A DNA stretch of 12,711 nucleotides, taken from NCBI GenBank assembly GCA_030672315.1, contig DAOVGQ010000050.1, positions 1 to 12,711 on the forward strand, in the 5' to 3' direction. Below, in pieces: positions 4,237 to 11,557 of the stretch; within the stretch, counting starts at the first letter, position 1, and every line of letters starts with the position of its first letter. A model generated the notes under the pieces. The model had not been told where the DNA came from. It saw only the letters and a program-made list of their open reading frames with translations, and did not search any database. The position numbers were made by a program, and so were the translations under genes. This DNA is from Candidatus Aenigmatarchaeota archaeon. Lineage in GTDB: Archaea; Aenigmatarchaeota; Aenigmatarchaeia; QMZP01.

Positions 4237-6498
4237 ATGGCAGAAAAGATAGGGGTCTGTGACTATTCATATAATGAGGACAAGCAGCAGCTTAGAATCA
4301 ACTGCCTGGGATGCCTTTTTGGGGCCAGCCTCGAGGACTTCGATGAATGCATGGCCCGCACCATTGACAAGATTCTGGAGGTCAAGAAGGTCTCCTCCAT
4401 AGTCCTGGCCAAGGAGAGGGAATACGAGTATGATCACACCCAGAGCAGGATGCTTGTGGAGATAGCCAGGATTATAGAGGATGTTCTAAGGGAGAGGCTG
4501 ATTTCTGCTGAGAATCTTGGCTCAGAGCGCTGCAGGAGGCTGGCTGTTGGGTGGTCGAGCAAGATGCAGTACATAGTCCTGGGGCTTATGAGAAAGGATC
4601 CTGTGGGGGCGTATGTCGAGACCCTCAGGGAGATAAGGCATGTTAAGATGAAGATGAAGGGTATGGCAAGCAAGGATGTCTATACATGCGCCTATAATTT
4701 TATGAAGAAGGTGCTGGAGCCCCTGAAGGAGAAGCTGGAGAAGACCCAGCTCATTCAGGCTGCAAAGCCCCATGTGAGCGGATACCACATAGGGGACAGG
4801 AGCGTGTACAGGGAATTGTTCATGCCGAATGTGAGGCCCAACTTCATGCTGACCAGGTATATCATAACAGCCCCGGAGGGAGGGAAGTCTGTTGACAGGT
4901 ACGAGGTCGGGGACATCAGGGTTGAGATATTCAGGCTCCCGGACACTGCAGAGTACATGTACTATGTTCTTCCCCCGGAGTTCACGCTTCCCATGGAGAG
5001 GTATACTGTCCTGGATGCTGCCAGGAGGTACATGGCCAGCCACAGGCCAAAGACAGCAGAGTTCGTGAAGTCCAAGAGGGTAAGGGAGGTCTTCTACAAC
5101 ATAGGAAGGGACATGATAAGGGAGGTGGCCGGCCACATGAAGGTCGAGCTCACCCTGAAGGAGCTCGAGCAGCTGGCCACCATACTCACAAGGTATACAG
5201 CAGGCCTCGGGGTTCTCGAGATCCTCCTGGCGGATGAGAAGGTTCAGGACATATACATAAACTCTCCCATAGAGAGGCAGCCCATTCTGATAGGCCACCA
5301 GGACTGGGAGGAGTGCAGGACCAATCTCATACCCACCATGGAGGATGCCGAGGGCTGGGCCACCAGGCTGAGGATACAGTCCGGGAGGCCCCTGGATGAG
5401 GCCAATCCTGTCCTGGACACTGCGGTGGCTGTGCCGGGGGGCAAGGCCAGATTTGCAGTGATTACCAGGACGCTTTCGCCCCAGGGCCTGGGCTTTGCCA
5501 TAAGGAGGCACAGGGACAAGCCCTGGACACTTCCCCTCTTTGTTAAGAACAGTATGTTCACGCCCCTGGCAGCGGGCCTGCTCTCCTTTCTGATAGACGG
5601 GACGGTCTCGATGCTGGTCGCGGGTGGGAGGGGTGCTGGAAAGACATCGGTGCTGGGGGCCCTGATGCTGGAGATACTCCCAAAGACCCGCCTGCTTACC
5701 ATAGAGGACACCCTCGAGCTTCCCGTCTCGCAGCTAAGGGATTTGGGGTACAATGTGGAGAGTCTCAAGTCCAGGTCTGTGATAACCAGGGTGGAGACCG
5801 AGATGCCTGCTGACGAGGCCCTGAGGACTGCCCTGAGGCTCGGGGACTCGGCCCTGATACTGGGAGAGGTCAGATCCGTCGAGGCGAAGGCCCTCTATGA
5901 GGCCATGAGGATTGGAGCGCTCTCGAATGTGGTGGCAGGGACCATACACGGAGAGTCTGCATACGGGGTCTTTGACAGGGTGGTGAATGATTTGGAGGTT
6001 CCCAGGACTTCCTTCAAGGCCACGGACATTATTCCAATCTGCAAGTCCCTGAGGTCAGCTGACGGGCTGCACAGGTTCAGGAGGATGACAGAAATAACCG
6101 AGGTCAGGAAGGACTGGGACAAGGACCCTGTAAAGGAGGGGGGATTTGTCAACCTCATGGAGTATTCAGGCAAGAAGGACATGCTCCAGCCCACGGACAC
6201 CTTCAAGAACGGCGAGTCAGAAGTCCTGAACAGGATAGCGTCCTATGTTAAGGAGTGGAGCGGCAACTGGGCCGCTGTCTGGGACAACATACAAATCAGG
6301 GCAAAGATGAAGGAAGTCCTTGTCAAGTATGCTGAAAAGCTCAAAAGGCCAGAAATTATGGAGGCTGAGTGGATTATAAAATCAAACGGTATGTACCACA
6401 TTATAAGCGAAGCCATAAGAAAGGAGACAGGGTTCCCTGAACCAGCAGCGGTTTACAGTGAATGGGAGGCCTGGCTCAAGAAGCAGCTGAAGGCCTGA
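4237..6498 (+). CDS. Type II/IV secretion system (pilus/archaellum-type) ATPase, GspE/ArlI family
   Basis: Cytoplasmic hexameric motor of the secretion ATPase superfamily (TadA/ArlI/PilB relatives), which hydrolyses ATP to assemble or retract pilin-like filaments or drive secretion. All core motifs are intact: Walker A GGRGAGKTS (463-471), Asp box TIEDT (488-492), Walker B ALILGEVRS (539-547) and His box GTIHGES (568-574). The N-terminal domain is long (about 1-300), mostly helical, and starts with cysteines at C8, C23, C26 and C38 (CLGC in the middle) that could bind a metal. A helical extension of over 100 residues follows the motor. At 753 aa it is longer than typical ArlI (about 550). The gene diverges from two coiled-coil genes and ends tail-to-tail with a GT2 gene, overlapping it by 23 bp. 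No membrane platform protein (TadC/ArlJ) or pilin gene adjoins it, so pilus, archaellum or another secretion role cannot be settled. Confidence 0.93.
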   Translation: MAEKIGVCDYSYNEDKQQLRINCLGCLFGASLEDFDECMARTIDKILEVKKVSSIVLAKEREYEYDHTQSRMLVEIARIIEDVLRERLISAENLGSERCRRLAVGWSSKMQYIVLGLMRKDPVGAYVETLREIRHVKMKMKGMASKDVYTCAYNFMKKVLEPLKEKLEKTQLIQAAKPHVSGYHIGDRSVYRELFMPNVRPNFMLTRYIITAPEGGKSVDRYEVGDIRVEIFRLPDTAEYMYYVLPPEFTLPMERYTVLDAARRYMASHRPKTAEFVKSKRVREVFYNIGRDMIREVAGHMKVELTLKELEQLATILTRYTAGLGVLEILLADEKVQDIYINSPIERQPILIGHQDWEECRTNLIPTMEDAEGWATRLRIQSGRPLDEANPVLDTAVAVPGGKARFAVITRTLSPQGLGFAIRRHRDKPWTLPLFVKNSMFTPLAAGLLSFLIDGTVSMLVAGGRGAGKTSVLGALMLEILPKTRLLTIEDTLELPVSQLRDLGYNVESLKSRSVITRVETEMPADEALRTALRLGDSALILGEVRSVEAKALYEAMRIGALSNVVAGTIHGESAYGVFDRVVNDLEVPRTSFKATDIIPICKSLRSADGLHRFRRMTEITEVRKDWDKDPVKEGGFVNLMEYSGKKDMLQPTDTFKNGESEVLNRIASYVKEWSGNWAAVWDNIQIRAKMKEVLVKYAEKLKRPEIMEAEWIIKSNGMYHIISEAIRKETGFPEPAAVYSEWEAWLKKQLKA

Positions 6499-7810
6499 GC
6501 TGGGGCTTTGCTGACTCGTTTCCTGCCTTTCTTATCATGTACCATTCCATCCTCCGGCCTGTCAGGGCCCTCAGGAATCCCGAGGTCACGCCAAAGGATG
6601 TGTAGAGGCCTACAGTGAAGGCCCCTGCCATGACATGGAAGAACATCCTTATCTTCTTCTCCTTTAGAAGGGCTGCTATAGTGGCTACCAGGAATCCTGA
6701 ATTCATAAGCATTATCCATCCCGTGGTACTGAGGAACCTGGGGATGTTTATTGCTGCAGGCTCCCCTGTCATGAAGGAGAGTGTGCCAAAGAACATGAAC
6801 AGGACCAGGAACGGTGAGGCAAGGTAGCCCACTGTCGTAACAGTCAGGGTGATCCTCTGGAGAATGTTCAGGTTCTTGCCAAAGAGTATCCACTTCTTGT
6901 AATCAAGGAAGGCACGGGCATTGCCGTAGGCCCATTTTTTCTGCTGCTTGAAGAAACCCTTGAAGGTAAAGGGGACCTCACTGGACACAGTAAAGTCCGA
7001 GAGATATATGCTCCTGTAGCCTGCCTTTAGTGCCCTGAGCGAGAATTCCACATCCTCTGTAAGGCTTCCCTCCTGCCACCCCCCCGTCTTGAGAAGGAAA
7101 TCCCTTCTTACTGCCTGGCCAGAGCCGAAAAGGAGGGGAACCCCTACACGGCTGTTGATGGCCGCGAGGAGGTTGTGATAGACCATGAGGACTGCAGAGG
7201 CGAAGCTGGTAACCATGTTCTGTTCCATGTTCATGTACTTCCATTTTGTCTGGAGATATCCCAGCTTCCTGTCCCTTACAAAGGGAGGGATAACCCTCCT
7301 GAGGAAATCCCCTGGGGGGACAAAATCCGAATCAAATGTCACTATTATCTCGCCCCTGGAGTACCTAAGCATGTGGTTGAGGTTTCCTGCCTTGAAACCC
7401 TCCCTGGTCTTTCTTCTTGTCACCCTGACCATGTCACTGTGCTTTTTTGCAAAGGCATTGATTTTTCTTGATATCTCCGGGTTGTCGCTGTCGTCACCTA
7501 TTATTATCTCGTACCTGTTCCTGGGGTAGTCGAACTCCAGACATTTCCTGGCGCATCTCAAGGCAACAATCTCGTTCAGGGTCGGTATCTGAACGGTTAC
7601 CCCGGGCCAGCAGGAAACTTTGGGGGTTCTGAAGGTCCTAGGACCTGTAAACAGGCCTGAGAAGGCCAGGATATAGAAGAGGCTTGAAAAGAACAGCATG
7701 GGAAAGAACAGTGTGTTGTACAGGTAGAGAGAGATTTCATGAACAGGTGGGGACCACACCAGGTAGAACTGGTATCCCGATTCCATCAGCCAGTTTATTG
7801 ATTCGAGCAT
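6476..7810 (-). CDS. Membrane-bound processive GT2 glycosyltransferase
   Basis: Family 2 (cellulose/chitin/hyaluronan synthase-like) glycosyltransferase, expected to polymerise a nucleotide-sugar into a polysaccharide at the membrane. A hydrophobic segment (about 32-55) precedes the cytoplasmic GT-A domain. It begins VTVQIPTLNE (71-80), with DD at 106-107, the metal-binding DSD (160-162), the catalytic TED (251-253) and QQKKW (289-293). About three to four membrane helices follow (roughly 320-415), then a basic tail. The last motif departs from the usual QxxRW by having Lys for Arg. It differs clearly from the second GT2 at 8593-9864, so the two probably have different acceptors or act at different steps. 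It has its own TATA box and follows the thioredoxin-fold gene by 77 bp. Its 3' end overlaps the convergent ATPase gene by 23 bp. Sugar specificity cannot be read from the sequence. Confidence 0.92.
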   Translation of the reverse strand: MLESINWLMESGYQFYLVWSPPVHEISLYLYNTLFFPMLFFSSLFYILAFSGLFTGPRTFRTPKVSCWPGVTVQIPTLNEIVALRCARKCLEFDYPRNRYEIIIGDDSDNPEISRKINAFAKKHSDMVRVTRRKTREGFKAGNLNHMLRYSRGEIIVTFDSDFVPPGDFLRRVIPPFVRDRKLGYLQTKWKYMNMEQNMVTSFASAVLMVYHNLLAAINSRVGVPLLFGSGQAVRRDFLLKTGGWQEGSLTEDVEFSLRALKAGYRSIYLSDFTVSSEVPFTFKGFFKQQKKWAYGNARAFLDYKKWILFGKNLNILQRITLTVTTVGYLASPFLVLFMFFGTLSFMTGEPAAINIPRFLSTTGWIMLMNSGFLVATIAALLKEKKIRMFFHVMAGAFTVGLYTSFGVTSGFLRALTGRRMEWYMIRKAGNESAKPQLRPSAAS

Positions 7811-7832
7811 GGTTATTATTTGGTCCCTGAAT

Positions 7833-7841
7833 GATATAAAC
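7833..7841 (-). promoter_or_regulatory. TATA box for the GT2 gene at 7810
   Basis: On the minus strand GTTTATATC is centred about 27 bases before the ATG at 7810, predicting an essentially leaderless transcript. An inverted repeat (7849-7878) lies directly upstream of it, where an activator or repressor could sit. Confidence 0.55.
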
Positions 7842-7848
7842 TTGCCCG

Positions 7849-7878
7849 CCGTACCTCCCGGATATGCCTTTGGTACGG
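7849..7878. repeat. Perfect 7-bp inverted repeat, CCGTACC-N16-GGTACGG
   Basis: CCGTACC (7849-7855) and GGTACGG (7872-7878) are exact reverse complements separated by 16 bases. On the minus strand the repeat starts about nine bases after the stop of the thioredoxin-fold gene and ends eight bases before the TATA box of the downstream GT2. It could be a regulator site with half-sites about two helical turns apart, or a 3'-end stem-loop of the upstream transcript. No T-run follows, so a bacterial-type terminator is unlikely. Confidence 0.5.
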
Positions 7879-7887
7879 AATGTGCTT

Positions 7888-8565
7888 TTAGGCCCCTCCC
7901 GTTTTTATAATCCTTGAGAGTTCCTTGTAGGTTAGCAGGCCCTGGTAGGCATTGTCGCCTATCACCAGGGCAGGAGCATGCTCTATTCCATAGGCCTCCC
8001 TCACCATGGATATGGCATCTGATTCAAGATTGAGGTCAAGCGTGTAGACCAGGACCTTGCTGGATTCCCTGACCTGGTCCAGGACATTGCCCTGCTCGAT
8101 GCAGTCCTCACAGTCCCCGGTATAGAAATACAGTATCGGGATTATGTCCTCCCCGCACTTATCCTTGACAGAGAGGGAGAGCAGCCAGGCCTTGAGTGAG
8201 ACCGCCATGTACTCCCTCTTGAGGGCTTCGTAGTCCTCATCCGGGGGGTTGTATTTTTCATAGACCTCCAGTTTTTGAGGGAGGTTCCTCCAGAAATAAT
8301 CAAGGTCGTTCTGGACTCTGTTCAGGGAGGTTATTATGAACTTGCAACCTAGCTCGCTCTGGCCCGAGGCGAGGTAGAGCTGCTCAAGCTCTATGGATTC
8401 CAGGTCCTGGCCATAGCTCTTTATCTCCTCGCGGAGCCTGGCAAACTCCTGGGATGTCTTGCTCTCGGTGTATTGCAGGATGAAGGCCCCTGTGAAGACG
8501 CCCACCACATAGAGCATTATTGCGCTAAGGCCTGCCAGGATATAGACCCTGTTTTGTCTCTTCAT
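7888..8565 (-). CDS. Membrane-anchored thioredoxin-fold protein
   Basis: A single N-terminal membrane helix (about 8-30) anchors a helical linker (about 35-135) and a C-terminal thioredoxin-like domain (about 142-222). In that domain ILYFYTGDCEDC provides the beta strand and redox CxxC (C152, C155), and HAPALVI supplies the cis-proline position (P198). The short basic segment before the helix suggests the domain faces outside. Two further cysteines (C74 and C137) lie in the linker and could form a structural disulfide. The expected role is thiol-disulfide exchange on secreted or membrane proteins, as in DsbA/TlpA-like proteins, though the substrate is unknown. The gene lies 27 bp after a GT2 gene and 77 bp before another, so it is probably co-expressed with the glycan cluster. 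The linker has no recognised family. Confidence 0.82.
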   Translation of the reverse strand: MKRQNRVYILAGLSAIMLYVVGVFTGAFILQYTESKTSQEFARLREEIKSYGQDLESIELEQLYLASGQSELGCKFIITSLNRVQNDLDYFWRNLPQKLEVYEKYNPPDEDYEALKREYMAVSLKAWLLSLSVKDKCGEDIIPILYFYTGDCEDCIEQGNVLDQVRESSKVLVYTLDLNLESDAISMVREAYGIEHAPALVIGDNAYQGLLTYKELSRIIKTGGA

Positions 8566-8586
8566 GAGAGAATCTTGTATGATTGG

Positions 8587-8596
8587 GTTAAATTAC
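8587..8596 (-). promoter_or_regulatory. Possible TATA-like box for the thioredoxin-fold gene
   Basis: On the minus strand GTAATTTAAC is centred about 26 bases before the ATG at 8565 and overlaps the stop codon of the upstream GT2 gene. Spacing fits the pattern of the other promoters here, but read-through from the GT2 gene is equally likely given the 27-bp gap. Confidence 0.25.
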
Positions 8597-9864
8597 TTTT
8601 CCCACCAGTTCTTGCCCCGCTTTTTGGGCCACTCGATGTTGCTCAGGCTGTGGACAAACATCAGGATGAGCCAGTAGGGAAACATGAAGATGAAGGCTAT
8701 AAGGTCTTTAAGGGTGAAGGGCTCCCGGAACTTCCTGAGGGCGGCCAGGAATATCCCGTAGGTGCATGTCAGCAGGACCATGTTCAGGGCACTGAGGAGT
8801 GTGAGTGACCACTCTCCAATAAGGACGTTCCAGGCCACGTTTATTATGCCAAAGACAGAGAACCAGTAGAAGAAGTACTGTGCAACATCCATGGAGAAGA
8901 CCACGCCATTGGCCAGGAAGAAGTCATGGTAGCCCAAGACTATCTGAAGGATAAGGGCAATGCCTATCAGGACGGAGTGAATGTACCAGTAGGACAGCAG
9001 GGGAAGGGAATACATGCCAGGGCCCTTGTAGCGCCTGTTAAGGAACATGTCGAAGTGGGTCTTGATTATCTGGGCCCCGCCCCTAGTCCACCTGAATCGC
9101 TGCCTGGAAAGCTCCATGAGTTTTTCAGGGACAAAGGTGTAGCAGTAGGCAGTGTCCACAAAGCGGGTCCTGTAGCCCTTCTTTATGAGCTTGAGCGCGA
9201 CATCGAAATCCTCGAGGAAGGTGTAGGGACTGAAGCCCCCTGCCTCGAGCAGATATCTTCTTCTGAAGGCGCTCAGGGGGCCTGAGGCCGCTATCACAGC
9301 CCCAATCCGCTCACAGACTGACTTGAAGAAGGCGAAGTTCAGGTATTCAAGCCTCTGGAACCAGGACAGGGGCTTCCTGATGTTTTCCACCTTAATGACC
9401 CCTGTGGTGGCAGCTACCCTGCTATCTGAGAAGGGTGCCACGAGCCTCTCGATGGAGCCCCTCTCCAGGCGGGTGTCGCCGTCTATTGTTATCACAATCT
9501 CTGTGGTGGCAAGTTTGAGGGCCCTGTTCAGGGCATGGGACTTGCCTATGTGATTGGTCTTGAGAACCGTTACCCTGGGATTTTTTGAGTAGGTCTTGAG
9601 GACCTTCGGGGTCTGGTCAGTGGAGCCATCATCTATCACGGTGGCTCTGAGCCTGCCCGGGTAGCCGCTGTTCAGGACAGCATCCACAGTGGTCTTGATG
9701 TGGGGGCCCTCATTGTGAGCTGGAATAAGGACAGTGACAGAGGGGGTGTAGCCCACGGGGAATTTTACAGGCCTTCTGGCTATTAGTATGGCAAACTGGG
9801 AGAACAGGACAGCCAGCAGTATGGCCGTGGGTATGGTTGCGAGGAGCTCGACTGCCTGGAGCAT
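8593..9864 (-). CDS. Processive GT2 glycosyltransferase, poly-GlcNAc synthase (PgaC/IcaA)-like
   Basis: Membrane family 2 glycosyltransferase of the kind that makes beta-linked polymers such as poly-N-acetylglucosamine. An N-terminal helix (about 8-29) is followed by a GT-A domain with all canonical motifs: VLIPAHNE (45-52), DDGS (78-81), DGD metal site (128-130), EDFD (218-221) with the catalytic Asp, and QRFRW (255-259). Four or so membrane helices follow (about 290-405), and the protein ends in a Trp/Lys-rich tail (WPKKRGKNWW). At 423 aa it is typical for the PgaC type. It is preceded by its own TATA-like box, followed at 27 bp by the thioredoxin-fold gene, and forms part of the four-gene glycan cluster. 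No PgaA, PgaB or PgaD homologue is visible, so the polymer is a family-level guess. It could equally build a surface-glycoprotein or exopolysaccharide chain. Confidence 0.93.
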   Translation of the reverse strand: MLQAVELLATIPTAILLAVLFSQFAILIARRPVKFPVGYTPSVTVLIPAHNEGPHIKTTVDAVLNSGYPGRLRATVIDDGSTDQTPKVLKTYSKNPRVTVLKTNHIGKSHALNRALKLATTEIVITIDGDTRLERGSIERLVAPFSDSRVAATTGVIKVENIRKPLSWFQRLEYLNFAFFKSVCERIGAVIAASGPLSAFRRRYLLEAGGFSPYTFLEDFDVALKLIKKGYRTRFVDTAYCYTFVPEKLMELSRQRFRWTRGGAQIIKTHFDMFLNRRYKGPGMYSLPLLSYWYIHSVLIGIALILQIVLGYHDFFLANGVVFSMDVAQYFFYWFSVFGIINVAWNVLIGEWSLTLLSALNMVLLTCTYGIFLAALRKFREPFTLKDLIAFIFMFPYWLILMFVHSLSNIEWPKKRGKNWWEK

Positions 9865-9884
9865 AATATAGTTTGGTGGGTATG

Positions 9885-9894
9885 GCTTTTATGC
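9885..9894 (-). promoter_or_regulatory. TATA-like box for the GT2 gene at 9864
   Basis: On the minus strand GCATAAAAGC is centred about 26 bases before the ATG at 9864, within the 41-bp gap after the GT-C gene. It again predicts a leader of almost zero length. Confidence 0.45.
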
Positions 9895-9905
9895 TTGCCT
9901 GGGAT

Positions 9906-11450
9906 TCACTGCCTCTCGAAGAGGTATAGCTCTATGCTGTTGTATAGATTATAACCAAGGATGGACTCTATGTGGTCAAGGTATTCCATGCTGTCATAAA
10001 GCTGATAATCCTTGAGTGTGTGGGACTCGTCAAGGGATTCTTTTATCAGGCCCTGTTCGTCATAGCTGTGAAAGAGTATTAGCCATATCCTGTCATACTC
10101 CCCCTGGATTGAAGCCAGTTCATCGATGTCGGTCTCGTTGATGCCATAGCCGCTGCTCGGGAATGCCTCCATGGAAAGGTCTGTTCTGTTCAGGTAATAA
10201 TCCGCAGGGCCGTATATGCCGTAGCCTGCATGAAACAGCAATAAATCACCAGGCTCGGCATTTGTATCAAGGTAGCTGGCTACCTCTCTCCATTGGTCCT
10301 TGTTGATTTCAGTATAATATAACCAAAGGCTTGCAAAAGAAAGAATAACGAACGTGACAATTGCAGCTGATTTTGCGCGTTCAAAGTCTATTCCTCTCAC
10401 CCAATTTGCAACCAAGAGGTAAAAGGCCGGTGAAGCTCCAATCGTATACTTGGTTAAGTAAATAGGGGCCGAGAATTGGGAGATAGCATAAGGCAAGAGT
10501 ATGGGGATGAAAAGCCAGACAAGCAATAGATAGGTTCTACTTGAAAGGTCAATTTTTTGGAAATGTTCTTTTACATAATTAGAAATCCCTCTAAGGGTGA
10601 TATTGAATCTGTTTTTTAATCCCTTGGCTGAAATGTAAATCCATAGAAGCAGGAAAGGAAGGAAGCCCCATCCAGAATACTCTGTAAAAGTAAAGAATAT
10701 TGAGAAGGTAGAGGGTGTCTTTATCCAGCTTGCTACGGAATCAGGTTTTTGTACCTCCAATATCTGGCCTGTTAGAATCCCCAACCAGGGTGCAAATAGT
10801 AAAATAATAATGACTTGGAATAGAACCCATTGTTTAAGCTTGGGTCTGAGGGGTTTCTTGGAGAACAGGAAAACCATGGCTATATACAAGTTCTGGGATA
10901 CTATTATGAATACACCGAAAACATGAGTATACATTAAAAGGATGCTGGAAACGATGTAACCGATTGAATTCCAGTGAGTTCTTTTTTCAAGAATCCGAAT
11001 AAAGAAATACATCGAGAACAGGGTAAGTAAGGCCATCAAAACATAGGGTCTGGCTTCCTGGGAAAAATGGATGTGGAATTGGGATAGTGCCACAAAAAAG
11101 GAGCTTAGAATGCCTGTCTTTTTGTCAAAGATCAGCGTGCCTACTTTATACATCATGAATATGGCAAGGAAACCGAATATCACAGAGAGGAACCTTAAGG
11201 CGAATTCGGTTTCTCCGAATAGATTAATCCAGTAGTGCAGGATTAGTATATACAGGGGAAACTGAACATCCTTGGCAGATACCTCCACAATCTGCTCAGG
11301 TTCCATGTGGGCCCAGGTAACTGAGATGCCCTCGTCAAGCCACAGGCTCTCACAGGTCAGGCAATAGATTCTGAGGAAGAGGCCCAGAACCAGGATTATA
11401 ATTAGAATAAATCCGTGCCTTCCTATTCGGGTTTTTTCTCCCAACATCAT
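9906..11450 (-). CDS. GT-C glycosyltransferase, GT39/ArnT-like (dolichyl-phosphate-sugar dependent)
   Basis: Polytopic membrane glycosyltransferase of the PMT/ArnT superfamily, which moves a sugar from a polyprenyl-phosphate carrier to an acceptor on the outer face of the membrane. After the first helix (about 13-29) comes the catalytic-loop motif LWLDE (36-40). FPLYILILHYW (64-74) and FSQEARPY (129-136) follow and are hallmark segments of this group. About ten further hydrophobic helices lie between roughly 85 and 380, and a soluble C-terminal domain of about 130 residues ends the protein. At 514 aa it is family length. The start has two adjacent ATGs, and a weak TATA-like box lies 28 bases upstream. 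Its central part is much more AT-rich than its neighbours, while the 3' end resembles them. Substrate sugar and acceptor (S-layer glycoprotein, glycolipid or polysaccharide) are unknown. Confidence 0.85.
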   Translation of the reverse strand: MMLGEKTRIGRHGFILIIILVLGLFLRIYCLTCESLWLDEGISVTWAHMEPEQIVEVSAKDVQFPLYILILHYWINLFGETEFALRFLSVIFGFLAIFMMYKVGTLIFDKKTGILSSFFVALSQFHIHFSQEARPYVLMALLTLFSMYFFIRILEKRTHWNSIGYIVSSILLMYTHVFGVFIIVSQNLYIAMVFLFSKKPLRPKLKQWVLFQVIIILLFAPWLGILTGQILEVQKPDSVASWIKTPSTFSIFFTFTEYSGWGFLPFLLLWIYISAKGLKNRFNITLRGISNYVKEHFQKIDLSSRTYLLLVWLFIPILLPYAISQFSAPIYLTKYTIGASPAFYLLVANWVRGIDFERAKSAAIVTFVILSFASLWLYYTEINKDQWREVASYLDTNAEPGDLLLFHAGYGIYGPADYYLNRTDLSMEAFPSSGYGINETDIDELASIQGEYDRIWLILFHSYDEQGLIKESLDESHTLKDYQLYDSMEYLDHIESILGYNLYNSIELYLFERQ

Positions 11451-11474
11451 TTAAATATAATTAGAATATCAGGT

Positions 11475-11482
11475 TGATAAAC
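11475..11482 (-). promoter_or_regulatory. Weak TATA-like box for the GT-C gene
   Basis: On the minus strand GTTTATCA is centred about 28 bases before the ATG at 11450. A stronger AT-rich stretch (TTATATTTAA) abuts the start codon and is too close to act as TATA for this start. The region 11451-11552 is shared with the divergent metG promoter. Confidence 0.3.
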
Positions 11483-11522
11483 TTGGTTATCCAAACAACT
11501 TAAATCAGCAGTCCTACAAAGA

Positions 11523-11530
11523 ATATATAT
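11523..11530 (+). promoter_or_regulatory. TATA box for metG
   Basis: ATATATAT is centred about 26 bases before the GTG at 11553, so transcription would start at or beside that codon. This spacing is the main argument for a leaderless GTG start of the methionyl-tRNA synthetase gene. Confidence 0.5.
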
Positions 11531-11548
11531 TAAGAATGGTAATCAGTA

Positions 11549-11557
11549 GAGGGTGAT
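11549..11557 (+). promoter_or_regulatory. Shine-Dalgarno-like GAGGGTGAT overlapping the metG start
   Basis: GGTGAT (11552-11557) matches the complement of the archaeal 16S rRNA 3' end (AGGAGGTGATC). It overlaps the in-frame GTG at 11553 and lies four bases before an in-frame CTG at 11562. It cannot serve as a ribosome binding site for the GTG, so it either points to the CTG or is coincidental. Confidence 0.35.

Noticed and set aside
4522..5511. 329-codon minus-strand open frame inside the ATPase gene
   Set aside because: It lies wholly antisense to a well-supported ATPase. Its Pro/Leu/His-rich translation matches no family, and AGG-rich codon use in the real gene suppresses stops on the other strand.
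7849..7878. Bacterial-style rho-independent terminator after the thioredoxin-fold gene
   Set aside because: The stem is only seven pairs with a 16-base loop and no T-run follows on the minus strand. A regulator site or simple stem-loop is more plausible.
8473..9285. Plus-strand open frames opposite the thioredoxin-fold and GT2 genes
   Set aside because: They are antisense to genes with intact catalytic motifs, have no promoter or family resemblance, and one crosses the boundary between two real genes.
11451..11552. Possible small RNA (C/D box) in the divergent GT-C/metG gap
   Set aside because: I found no paired RUGAUGA and CUGA boxes at suitable spacing. The AT-rich content is accounted for by two divergent promoters.
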